Positions 57,595 to 64,000 of a stretch of DNA of 64,000 bases are shown piece after piece (positions within the stretch are counted from its first letter, which is position 1; each line of letters opens with the position of its first letter). A program made the position numbers and the translations under genes. The notes below the pieces were generated by a model, which was given only the letters and a program-made list of their open reading frames with translations, searched no databases and was not told where the DNA came from. Source of the DNA: Cladopsammia gracilis (lineage: Eukaryota; Cnidaria; Anthozoa; Scleractinia; Dendrophylliidae); assembly GCA_022457155.1 (NCBI GenBank), contig JAJGOT010000124.1:867501-931500 (forward strand). Reading direction: 5' to 3'.

Positions 57595-58559
57595 GTGCCT
57601 GGCGGCACAACCATCAACTCCTCGCGAACGAAGCCCCGCTTGGGCCCATCGTAGAGGTAATACACCACGGGCGCATCTGGCTTGGTGACAACTCTTTCAA
57701 TGTTGTAGACCTTCAAAGACCAGATCGGATCCGTCGCGCGCTTGCCACCACCTTCTAGCTCACCTGGGTAATACAGATATCGCAAATTAACCCGAGGTGG
57801 AAGCTTCTGCTCCTTTGCCCCCACTGGTCTCAAATATGGGGTCGCTGGCTTGGCTGAGGTGACTTTCTCTTTGATTGCTTGTGAAGGCTTCTTGCCAGTC
57901 AATCTTGTTTCTTCATTGTTCAAGGCCGAGATAACATCTGGCAATCTTTTAACCCAAGCAGTCGACCGGCCAGAAGGCAGATTCATTTCAACTGCATACT
58001 GGTAACCAAACAATCGTTCAGCCAGGGTTCTGTTGAATCTTTCAACAATCCCTTGATCTCTGTGGATATCAACGCGTCCACGGCGAATGGTTGTTTTATG
58101 GGCTCCAGTCTCTTTAGTCACAGCTCCCATAAACTCTGTCCCTGGGTCGACTTGCAACAGTTGTGGCCACTTCAAAGGCCCGCGCCTGTATATCCGGGCA
58201 AGCGCTTTCGAAACTTCATCAGACTCTTTCGAAGCCAAGGGCTCTGCGGCTTTGAAACGGCTTGCTACATCAACAACTGTCAAAGCATATTTGTAAACCT
58301 TTCTCCCGTGAGGCAGTTTGTCGTGTGGCAAAAAAAGTAGATCCGCTTGATGCACTGAATTGGGCGTGAATACATCAAATTTGGGCCGCGGGATGTGACT
58401 TGGCGCAGGGAGATATATTTGCCAAAGGGCTTGTTTGACGAGCCATTTCTTTGCCGCCTCTTCAGAGATCTTGGCTGCTGCAGCTAGCTTTTTTACAGCG
58501 GCAAGACCTTTCCAGTATCCTTTGGGTCCGTAATAGATTTTAGAGAGTTTGGAGTCCAT
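57570..58559 (-). CDS. int: Retroviral-type DDE integrase
   Basis: A 329-residue integrase of the rve superfamily, the Polinton c-integrase, which would insert the linear element into host DNA with a 6-bp target duplication. The catalytic triad is D73 (HQADLLFLP), D138 (LLQVDPGTEF) and E173 (GIVERFNRTL), with the D-x34-E spacing of integrases. The N-terminal 50 residues lack an obvious HHCC zinc finger and look helical (WKGLAAVKKLAAAAKISEEA). The C-terminus (about 255-320) has a small beta-rich segment WSLKVYNIERVV...YYLYDGPKRGF that resembles a chromo-like/SH3-like tail. The start ATG is immediately preceded by CATAAATAT. It is the last gene of the minus-strand block. Confidence 0.93.
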   Translation of the reverse strand: MDSKLSKIYYGPKGYWKGLAAVKKLAAAAKISEEAAKKWLVKQALWQIYLPAPSHIPRPKFDVFTPNSVHQADLLFLPHDKLPHGRKVYKYALTVVDVASRFKAAEPLASKESDEVSKALARIYRRGPLKWPQLLQVDPGTEFMGAVTKETGAHKTTIRRGRVDIHRDQGIVERFNRTLAERLFGYQYAVEMNLPSGRSTAWVKRLPDVISALNNEETRLTGKKPSQAIKEKVTSAKPATPYLRPVGAKEQKLPPRVNLRYLYYPGELEGGGKRATDPIWSLKVYNIERVVTKPDAPVVYYLYDGPKRGFVREELMVVPPGTQLPPAGL

Positions 58560-58571
58560 ATATTTATGTTT

Positions 58572-59000
58572 TTACAGAAAGCGAAATGCTGCATAACCAA
58601 GGGCGAGTGCGCCAGTACCGATAAACAAGAGTTCGCCTTGCTTCTGCTGAGGGCCCGGCTTATAGAAGTCAGAGAACTCTGGCTCTTTGGGGAGCGTTAT
58701 TTGCTGCTCCCGATGTGTTTGATTGTAGAGCACTAGAGCTTGGTCAGTGCTGGAGAAGTTCTTTTTCGCTTGATCTTTGATCCGATCGTTGGTTGCAATC
58801 CAGTCGAGGAGCTTCGTGCGGTCTTTCTGATATTTGGCGTATGCCGCTTGATAGGCTTCTAACGCTTTATCGTGCCTGATCTTTTCATCCAGAGCGGCTT
58901 GGCCACTGTCGCCAGACAAGTATTTTGCAAGATAATTGCCACCAGTGAAAGCAGCTGCGTTTAGAATTGCTCCACCAACCATGATAGCGATTGAGGCCAT
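58572..59000 (-). CDS. Small protein with membrane segments at both ends
   Basis: 142 residues; family not recognised. A hydrophobic Ala/Gly-rich N-terminus (SIAIMVGGAILNAAAFTGG) and a hydrophobic C-terminus (GELLFIGTGALALGYAAF) flank a charged, helical centre rich in Lys, Asp and Tyr. This suggests a hairpin-like membrane or virion-internal protein. It is 12 bp upstream of the integrase start codon and 11 bp downstream of the next gene. A TATAC-type motif lies just upstream of the ATG. Confidence 0.8.
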   Translation of the reverse strand: MASIAIMVGGAILNAAAFTGGNYLAKYLSGDSGQAALDEKIRHDKALEAYQAAYAKYQKDRTKLLDWIATNDRIKDQAKKNFSSTDQALVLYNQTHREQQITLPKEPEFSDFYKPGPQQKQGELLFIGTGALALGYAAFRFL

Positions 59001-59011
59001 CTTGTATATAA

Positions 59012-59233
59012 TTACACCGTGGAAGGGAGGATTTTCTGGTCCTCGAGGTATTTCTTGAGTGCAAGGCTCCCAGTCATGGTAGCTACGAACTTGACGTAAT
59101 TCATAAGACTCGCGCTGGGGTCAGCTGTGAGGTTTTCTTTGATGATTTTCTTGCCAATCCAGCCAATACCGGCGACAAGGCCAGTGATTGTGGCAGCATC
59201 GAGAACAGATTTCACGAGCTTGTTGTCAGACAT
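59012..59233 (-). CDS. 73-residue membrane protein
   Basis: Not recognised by family. Two hydrophobic segments, DAATITGLVAGIGWIGKKI and YVKFVATMTGSLALKKYL, separated by a short polar loop. Likely a small membrane-associated or capsid-associated protein. Start chosen at the ATG preceded by AAATATACACA. Confidence 0.75.
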   Translation of the reverse strand: MSDNKLVKSVLDAATITGLVAGIGWIGKKIIKENLTADPSASLMNYVKFVATMTGSLALKKYLEDQKILPSTV

Positions 59234-59242
59234 TGTGTATAT

Positions 59243-59587
59243 TTATGGTTTTTGTTTCTCGTCTTCACTCTCGTCTTCACAGAATTTTTTGTAAAACTCA
59301 AGTGCCTGCTGTCTCATCTTTTCATCGTGTGCAGCAAGTTTCCTTTGTCTTCGCTCCTCCCTATACTTAGCAAATGCCCTTTCTCTTTGCTCCTCCATAT
59401 ACTTAGCAAGTTTACTTTCTCTTTGCTCCTCCATACGCTCAGCAAGTCCCTTATGTCTTTGCTCTTCCTCTTCATAGCGTTTCTTACATGCATTGTTAAT
59501 TGTGCTGAGGATTATGTAGGTAGTGTAACCCAAAAGATACCCGGTGGTAGACCAGCCAATAAAGTTCACAAAGTCGTGAGTCCGCAT
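59243..59587 (-). CDS. Membrane-anchored coiled-coil protein
   Basis: 114 residues. An N-terminal hydrophobic segment (GYLLGYTTYIILSTINNA, about 17-34) is followed by a highly charged helix built from repeats of about 12-13 residues: LAERMEEQRESK, LAKYMEEQRERA, FAKYREERRQRK. Such a single-span anchor with a long coiled coil could tether something to a membrane. Family unknown. TATATTTATACC precedes the ATG. Confidence 0.75.
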   Translation of the reverse strand: MRTHDFVNFIGWSTTGYLLGYTTYIILSTINNACKKRYEEEEQRHKGLAERMEEQRESKLAKYMEEQRERAFAKYREERRQRKLAAHDEKMRQQALEFYKKFCEDESEDEKQKP

Positions 59588-59605
59588 GGTATAAATATAT
59601 TTTTT

Positions 59606-60010
59606 TTACTCCATTTCTCGAATTCTTCGTCTTGGTGGCCTCTGTGTTGGTGGAGGGGCCTCTGCTGCTTCTGGTGGTGGTGGTGTCTTGTTGCGCCCAA
59701 GTGCATTCATAATGGCCTCGCGCTGATAATAGACACCCAAAGCGGAGACAATCAAACCTCCAACACCAAGGATGAGAACAGTGTTGCTGCTAGATTCTGC
59801 CTTCGTCGGCGCCTCGTCTGGGGCAGGCTCGTCTGCCTGGCTGGCTTGTTTTTTTGCCTCTCTTGCCAGACGTTTTCGTTCAGCTATGGCTTTTCCAGCA
59901 GCAACACGGCCAGGGTTTTTTGCTGGAGCAGTCTTTGGGATATCAGAGGTAACATGTGTGGATGTAGGAGCAACTTTTTCTTCAGGAATCGTTTCGAGCT
60001 GTTGCGCCAT
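59606..60010 (-). CDS. Single-span membrane protein with Pro/Arg tail
   Basis: 134 residues. A polar Ala/Lys-rich N-terminus of about 75 residues, a predicted membrane span TVLILGVGGLIVSALGVYY (about 77-95) and a tail with PPPPEAAEAPPPTQRPPRRR. Family unknown. Upstream of the ATG is ATATATACACG. A 245-bp gap with the 11-bp minisatellite separates it from the next gene upstream. Confidence 0.75.
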   Translation of the reverse strand: MAQQLETIPEEKVAPTSTHVTSDIPKTAPAKNPGRVAAGKAIAERKRLAREAKKQASQADEPAPDEAPTKAESSSNTVLILGVGGLIVSALGVYYQREAIMNALGRNKTPPPPEAAEAPPPTQRPPRRRIREME

Positions 60011-60039
60011 CGTGTATATATTTTATTTTAAACCTGCGT

Positions 60040-60290
60040 GTTCCTTCAAGGTTCCTTCAAGGTTCCTTCAAGGTTCTTTCAAGGTTCTTTCAAGGTTCCT
60101 TCAAGGTTCCTTCAAGGTTCCTTCAAGGTTCTTTCAAGGTTCTTTCAAGGTTCCTTCAAGGTTCCTTCAAGGTTCTTTCAAGGTTCTTTCAAGGTTCCTT
60201 CAAGGTTCCTTCAAGGTTCTTTCAAGGTTCCTTCAAGGTTCCTTCAAGGTTCCTTCAAGGTTCCTTCAAGGTTCCTTCAAGGTTCCTTTG
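60040..60290 (+). repeat. 11-bp minisatellite in the Polinton
   Basis: About 22 tandem units of GGTTCCTTCAA or GGTTCTTTCAA. The C and T variants fall in runs of two or three, suggesting a higher-order unit. CAAGG and CCTTG arms make every C-type unit a small dyad. The repeat encodes the last ten residues of the 202-residue protein and occupies the space before the next gene. Confidence 0.95.
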
Positions 60291-60863
60291 TGGTCCGTCA
60301 ACTTCATCAAAGCCCTCCAGGGGGTAGCCTTCACTGTCCCTGCTGCTTGGGTGAGCGGGTGGAGACTCTTTTTTGAAGTCTATGTGTTTTGTAGTGATCA
60401 AAGCAGCATTGGCCAAGGCTAAGAATCGCCCACATCGCAGTGCCAGGCCTCCAGCAATAGATGACAGTTCATGTTGAATCATGTAGTCATTTTTGAGTTC
60501 TTTCTGCAACTCCTTCACGTCGTCAATATCAACAGCCAAGCCGATGGCTTTTGTTACGAGCATTATAGCGCTGTCAATCAGAGATTCGGTCGTCTTGTTG
60601 CCGACGTAGGCTTCATATCTTTTATAGAATTTTTCAACCTCCTTATCTGTCAGTCGCTTAACCTGCTCATGTGTTAGTTGGGTTCCGATGGCCTCTTTTG
60701 ATTTGCCTGTTGAAACAAGGACTGCAAGTTTCTCACGTTGAGCTTGAGTGTCTGGACCTGTTAAGACTTCAGGAATCGCTGATGGCAAGGATCTATCAGG
60801 ACCTGACTCTAGCATCTGCATGATTTCATTCATTGCGACCTCGTCTTCAGGGGGTGTTGCCAT
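60255..60863 (-). CDS. 202-residue Polinton protein
   Basis: Family not recognised. A mostly helical soluble protein: acidic N-terminus (MATPPEDEVAMNEIMQMLES), a Lys/Glu-rich centre (QLTHEQVKRLTDKEVEKFYK), and a moderately hydrophobic stretch (GGLALRCGRFLALANAALIT, about 138-157). The C-terminus runs into the 11-bp minisatellite (NLEGTLKEP), so its length may vary with repeat number. The start overlaps the end of the upstream gene by 17 bp. GTATACAGG precedes the ATG. Confidence 0.75.
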   Translation of the reverse strand: MATPPEDEVAMNEIMQMLESGPDRSLPSAIPEVLTGPDTQAQREKLAVLVSTGKSKEAIGTQLTHEQVKRLTDKEVEKFYKRYEAYVGNKTTESLIDSAIMLVTKAIGLAVDIDDVKELQKELKNDYMIQHELSSIAGGLALRCGRFLALANAALITTKHIDFKKESPPAHPSSRDSEGYPLEGFDEVDGPQRNLEGTLKEP

Positions 60864-61107
60864 CCTGTATACTTTTATTTTTGGATTCAGCTATAATGCT
60901 ACGAACAGTCTCCAGAAACAAAATGGTGAATTTCGGTTCTTCTCCGCATGCATAAAATAGTTCCAGAAAGTCATAGACTTCCTTGGGTAGGTTAGCTTCT
61001 TCGCGGGTCATTGCTGTGTGGTTCAGGTTCATGTTCTCGTTTTCATAGGGGGCTAGTCCGATTATTACCTCTTTTTTTACTGTCGTGTCTCCAGGGTTTG
61101 TTGCCAT
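60847..61107 (-). CDS. 86-residue Polinton protein, paralogue 1
   Basis: Small acidic, helical protein of unknown family. Its second half (NLPKEVYDFLELFYA, then LFLETVRSIIAESK) resembles the adjacent 50-residue product (DMPHEVFQFLEEMST, then QFLETLVELMAK). The N-terminus MATNPGD matches MVTNPED and MATPPED of the two neighbours. ATATATATACGGCG precedes the ATG. Confidence 0.75.
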   Translation of the reverse strand: MATNPGDTTVKKEVIIGLAPYENENMNLNHTAMTREEANLPKEVYDFLELFYACGEEPKFTILFLETVRSIIAESKNKSIQDGNTP

Positions 61108-61126
61108 CGCCGTATATATATTTTTT

Positions 61127-61279
61127 TTATGGCTTCGCCATTAGCTCGACAAGAGTCTCCAGAAACTGAATGTAGCTAATTAGTTGGGCTTTCGACTTAG
61201 ATTCGTCCATAGTAGACATTTCCTCCAGAAACTGAAACACTTCATGAGGCATGTCATTGTCTTCAGGGTTTGTTACCAT
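61127..61279 (-). CDS. 50-residue Polinton protein, paralogue 2
   Basis: A short frame from ATG at 61279 to TAA at 61127, flanked by genes 19 and 10 bp away. It begins MVTNPEDNDMPHEVFQFLEE and ends QFLETLVELMAKP. Similarity to the 86-residue neighbour and the TATATACACG just before its ATG support a real gene. It looks like a shortened duplicate that lost about 25 residues after the first few codons. Confidence 0.75.
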   Translation of the reverse strand: MVTNPEDNDMPHEVFQFLEEMSTMDESKSKAQLISYIQFLETLVELMAKP

Positions 61280-61289
61280 CGTGTATATA

Positions 61290-61529
61290 TTAATTTTCAA
61301 TTATTCTATTGATGTCAGGCAAGATATTTTGAATCTCCCGCATGAGTGAAGCCATTGTGTCTGGCATTTTAACAACTTTCAAAGGATACCGGCTAAGAAG
61401 CATGAGGCGCAGATCATCCTCGCCAGCGGCTTTGATTTTCTGGATTTGCATCTCTTCCGTCCTGCTCTGTAATTCACCAAGAAGCTGTGAAAAGACTGTG
61501 AGCTTGTGGAGACTGGTGGAGACATTCAT
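61290..61529 (-). CDS. 79-residue Polinton protein
   Basis: Helical, leucine-rich small protein (LTVFSQLLGELQSRTEEMQI and LMREIQNILPDINRI). Family unknown. Its ATG overlaps the stop of the ATPase gene as ATGA (61526-61529). A TATATAC element lies inside the last codons of the ATPase, about 12 nt before the ATG. Confidence 0.75.
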   Translation of the reverse strand: MNVSTSLHKLTVFSQLLGELQSRTEEMQIQKIKAAGEDDLRLMLLSRYPLKVVKMPDTMASLMREIQNILPDINRIIEN

Positions 61530-62131
61530 GGTTCAGAGTATATATTAACTCCATAAGGGTAGCGCAGAGAGAAAACCATGTGCCCGAACTTGCCCCTCTT
61601 CAATCTTGCAATAAGCTCTTTGTACTCTTCATTTGTGAGCTCGCCGGCATAGTCGTCGAAGATGGCCTTAGTTGTTTTGCTTGATGGTGTGTAAAAAAGC
61701 ACGATCGCTGCCACGTTTTCTCTAAACGGCTTGGCAATGCTGGTTAACTGCTGCGACAACACCCACACGGAAATACCGCTGTGCCTGGCACTGAAGCCTA
61801 GGTTGACAAGTTGACTCGTGCGGCCTTTCACATCTTTCGAAGCGGCGCAGTCGTCGAGAACGATGAGAGTGTTTGTCCCGTCGAAGTGATAACTGGCTAG
61901 TTTTAACCAAAATTCAATCTCGTGCTGCTGGCAGTCAATCACGAAAATGCGTGGCTCATTGTCTATGAACCCATCGTATGTCTTGTTGTGAACAAAGGTT
62001 GGGCACAAGAGAACGATATAATCAAACTTGCCCCGGAAGGGGCCGCGTAGCTGATTCAAGAGATATTGTGTTTTGCCAGAGTTAGTCGGCCCTATGATTA
62101 GGGCATTGAAGGGCAGCTTTTGGGGGTCCAT
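61526..62131 (-). CDS. A32-like genome packaging ATPase
   Basis: 201 residues, compact for the FtsK/HerA-superfamily packaging ATPases of Polintons and related dsDNA viruses. Walker A GPTNSGKT at 14-21, Walker B TLIVLDDC at 88-95, and a sensor-like WVLSQQ at 123-128 are all intact. It would pump DNA into a preformed capsid. It sits 6 bp from the capsid gene and overlaps the next gene by 4 bp. Start at the ATG preceded by ATTAAATATAG. Confidence 0.92.
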   Translation of the reverse strand: MDPQKLPFNALIIGPTNSGKTQYLLNQLRGPFRGKFDYIVLLCPTFVHNKTYDGFIDNEPRIFVIDCQQHEIEFWLKLASYHFDGTNTLIVLDDCAASKDVKGRTSQLVNLGFSARHSGISVWVLSQQLTSIAKPFRENVAAIVLFYTPSSKTTKAIFDDYAGELTNEEYKELIARLKRGKFGHMVFSLRYPYGVNIYSEP

Positions 62132-62137
62132 CTATAT

Positions 62138-63388
62138 TTAATACTGAACAGCCTGCAGCTGCCTGTCCATGATGTTCATCTGCGAGTCGCTGATGGTGAA
62201 TATGTGGCAGTGTACATTTCCTGATCCAGAGGGTGATCTCTCGAGCTCAAGATGAACGCCGTCCTTTGTGTTGACAAGGCGTTGGCCGTTACCGTGAAGG
62301 GTTGTATCAGCCATGGACCGAAGGTCGATAAGAAGGCCGAACTTGTTTCCCGTGAGATATTTGGTCAGATTCATGTTGGGCCTGCCGTCACCACTCTTTT
62401 TAAAGAGGCGGCTGAGCTCGTTCCACATGTCTGTCCCGCTGATGCCTTCGTTGTAAATCCTGTTGGGCGAGCCGTTGATGGTAACATTCACCTTGGTAAT
62501 GTCTGGATTGAAGTATTTTTCTGAGTCCCTGGCTCCAGCCGTGTATGGCTCTATGAATAGCAGAAGGATGGCTTTCAGTGACCTGCGCTGAGGGTTCACC
62601 CTGAGATTCAGCCGTGCATCTGAACCCTTCGAGAAGGGGACCACTTCCTCTCGCATGATATGGTCGTAGGCAAACTCCTTTCCGCTAGAGAGTACACTTG
62701 TTGCCTCGTCGGCCAGCTGCTTACTTCGGATTGTCTCGTACTCAAGCTGGATATTTGTCAACTTGTAGACAAGCTTGCTTGTATCCGAACCCTTGACAAC
62801 TTGAGAGGCCTGGGCGAGCGTAATCTCGAATGTCAAATCGTTGTAGAGGGCCTGCGGGTACATGACGCCGTGGTCCGTTAGAATCTGGTGATCCAGATTG
62901 ATGCGGTATTTGTTCTTGTAAATGGTCTCCAGCTTGTTTTCCACATCCACGCTCGAGGTCTTCTTGTCGCCGGAATTAGAGCGGATCTTGCACAAGTCAA
63001 CACTCTGGATGCCCTCTGAAAGCATGTTTTCGCGCTTGTCGACAGAGAGGAAGAGGTCTTCAAAGATCTTGTAAATATCGTACCCGACGGTGTCCTGGAC
63101 AGTGGTGGCGGCAAACTTGACAACGAGCCTGTCAACTAGTGCTCTGGAGACATTTTGTACAAGAGAGTTGTTTGCGTGGCCGCCGGTAAGATCGATGTTA
63201 AAGATCAAGGCAAGCGAGCCCGGCACGATAACTTCATGTTCGTTGAGCTTGGGCACTGTAACGTACAGTGTCTCGCCCGGCTGGGCTGTAGAGCGATCAA
63301 ATGTGATGCGCTTTACGGTGCGCTCTGCTTTCATTGCCCCAAGAATCTTCTCTGCGTTCGTTGGGAGGAGGTTTGGTTGCACAGCCAT
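62138..63388 (-). CDS. Candidate double-jelly-roll major capsid protein
   Basis: 416 residues from MAVQPNLLPTNAEKI. The frame extends 10 codons further up, but the ATG at 63388 is abutted by TTTATATAT as in the other genes. Two beta-rich halves, e.g. TLYVTVPKLNEHEVIVPGSL and LALIFNIDLTGGHANN in the first and FAYDHIMREEVVPFSKGSDA and SLKAILLLFIEPYTAG in the second, suit a double jelly roll. It is adjacent to the packaging ATPase, the usual place of the Polinton capsid gene. It resembles a protein common in cnidarian genomes. A structure prediction is needed to separate major capsid from another beta-rich virion protein. Confidence 0.65.
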   Translation of the reverse strand: MAVQPNLLPTNAEKILGAMKAERTVKRITFDRSTAQPGETLYVTVPKLNEHEVIVPGSLALIFNIDLTGGHANNSLVQNVSRALVDRLVVKFAATTVQDTVGYDIYKIFEDLFLSVDKRENMLSEGIQSVDLCKIRSNSGDKKTSSVDVENKLETIYKNKYRINLDHQILTDHGVMYPQALYNDLTFEITLAQASQVVKGSDTSKLVYKLTNIQLEYETIRSKQLADEATSVLSSGKEFAYDHIMREEVVPFSKGSDARLNLRVNPQRRSLKAILLLFIEPYTAGARDSEKYFNPDITKVNVTINGSPNRIYNEGISGTDMWNELSRLFKKSGDGRPNMNLTKYLTGNKFGLLIDLRSMADTTLHGNGQRLVNTKDGVHLELERSPSGSGNVHCHIFTISDSQMNIMDRQLQAVQY

Positions 63389-63416
63389 ATATATAAATTT
63401 TATATTTATATACATC
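63389..63416. promoter_or_regulatory. Divergent promoter of capsid and right-end gene
   Basis: Only 28 bp separate the two ATGs. It contains ATATATAAATTTTATATTTATATAC-type sequence with a TATATA on each strand beside each start codon. It must serve both directions, with extremely short leaders. Confidence 0.65.
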
Positions 63417-64000
63417 ATGGCAGAAGGAGGTTATGATATACCTGGCGAGAACGAAAACACCGGGCTTGACTGGGACATTGACCACGATGGCGATGACGAT
63501 GACGAAGAAGAAGTTGACACAACAACTCCCTTTCAACCGGGCGGCACATCAACCCCATATCATGGCGGTGAACAACATGAAATGCATACACTGCCTCGCG
63601 AACAGAACGGCTTTGATCCTGAAGACATCCCTCTGCTTACTGACTTCACACATTCTGACGATAGAGAAGAAATGGTTGCTAAAGTTAGGGACTGGATCAA
63701 AAGGCTCCGTCCGACAGTGGATTTCAGGCGATTAGGCCCTATTGGTTTAGGTAAAAAACCAGGAAACGAAACCAAAATGGTCTCCTTTGGGACAAGAGGC
63801 GGTGAAACTCCTATTTTCAAGCAGGATGGTTCGCTTCTTAAATCATTCATAGACAAGTTCAAAGGGGTTCTTGGCCCAAGCGCTGAAGAGATCGTCTCTG
63901 AAAACAATACAGCTATAAGAGAAGAAAGACAAAGGTTGAAGGAGACAGAGAAACAACTAAAGGAGACGGAAAGGGTTGCTGTAGCACAGCAACAGGCAGA
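63417..64000 (+). CDS. Right-end Polinton gene, open at window edge
   Basis: An ATG at 63417 opens a frame of at least 194 codons without a stop. The N-terminus is very acidic (GLDWDIDHDGDDDDEEEVD), followed by a Pro/Gly/His-rich linker, a basic segment (VRDWIKRLRPTVDFRRLG) and, at the edge, a heptad-like Glu/Lys coiled coil (RLKETEKQLKETERVA). Family not recognised; a long structural or DNA-associated protein is plausible. TTTATATACATC precedes the ATG. It is transcribed away from the capsid gene. Confidence 0.8.
   Translation, partial: MAEGGYDIPGENENTGLDWDIDHDGDDDDEEEVDTTTPFQPGGTSTPYHGGEQHEMHTLPREQNGFDPEDIPLLTDFTHSDDREEMVAKVRDWIKRLRPTVDFRRLGPIGLGKKPGNETKMVSFGTRGGETPIFKQDGSLLKSFIDKFKGVLGPSAEEIVSENNTAIREERQRLKETEKQLKETERVAVAQQQA

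Larger units (their letters stand above)
53499..64000. mobile_element. Polinton/Maverick element, left ~10 kb
   Basis: This holds the diagnostic combination: protein-primed family B polymerase, retroviral-type integrase, FtsK/A32-like packaging ATPase and a candidate major capsid protein, plus small accessory genes, all in unbroken frames and compactly arranged with 4-25-bp overlaps or gaps of 6-30 bp. The gene block is GC-richer than flanking DNA. Intact frames suggest a young or still active element, or an integrated virus. The left limit is approximate and the right end is off the window. Confidence 0.9.

Noticed and set aside
59252..60422. Long plus-strand ORFs, including a repeated FKVPSRFLQGS protein
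   Set aside because: They are antisense shadows of the small Polinton genes and the 11-bp minisatellite; the repeat alone creates the periodic peptide.
63389..63418. Upstream ATG start for the capsid gene
   Set aside because: It would place the start inside the divergent promoter; the ATG at 63388 directly follows the TATATAT motif as in the other genes.
63433..63735. 100-codon plus-strand ORF
   Set aside because: It is an alternative frame of the longer gene starting at 63417, whose frame stays open to the window edge and has the promoter-like motif.

Overview
The window looks like nuclear DNA of an anthozoan cnidarian, most likely a stony coral. The background is AT-rich, intron-bearing and full of transposons. 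The host coding pieces are innate-immunity exons typical of coral gene families: two copies of a TIR-domain exon, one TRADD-N-like exon and one GT4 glycosyltransferase exon. Species cannot be fixed from the sequence alone.

Bases 1-19335 are a tandemly duplicated immune locus. A satellite built from a tRNA-like unit (88 bp, with a 67-bp deletion variant) occurs as three arrays (1-1592, 8585-8905, 18553-19334) that punctuate the duplicated segments. Two near-identical segments offset by about 7.72 kb each carry a TIR exon on the minus strand. A third, older and rearranged relative lies at 16520-17995. Several insertions can be read directly because another copy preserves the empty site.

Bases 19336-45795 are a transposon graveyard. 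It holds a 4.2-kb element with terminal inverted repeats of about 550 bp, many MITEs and foldback elements (several with clear target-site duplications), 5'-truncated CR1/L2-like LINE pieces, a CCHC zinc-knuckle ORF split by a 1.5-kb foldback element, a TRADD-N exon and a frameshifted alpha-kinase pseudogene. Bases 45796-52087 are a decayed DIRS-like tyrosine-recombinase retrotransposon on the minus strand, followed by the GT4 exon (52107-53318).

Bases from about 53.5 kb to the window end are the left 10 kb of a Polinton/Maverick (adintovirus-like) element, visibly GC-richer than its surroundings. Its genes are intact: protein-primed DNA polymerase B (plus strand), then a minus-strand block of DDE integrase, four small membrane proteins, a group of small related proteins, an A32-like packaging ATPase and a candidate double-jelly-roll major capsid protein, then a divergent plus-strand gene that runs off the window. 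Almost every gene has a TATATA/TATAC-type motif within about 0-12 nt of its ATG, too close to be an ordinary Pol II TATA box. Together these supply DNA replication, integration, genome packaging and capsid functions; no penton or maturation protease is visible, and they may lie to the right.
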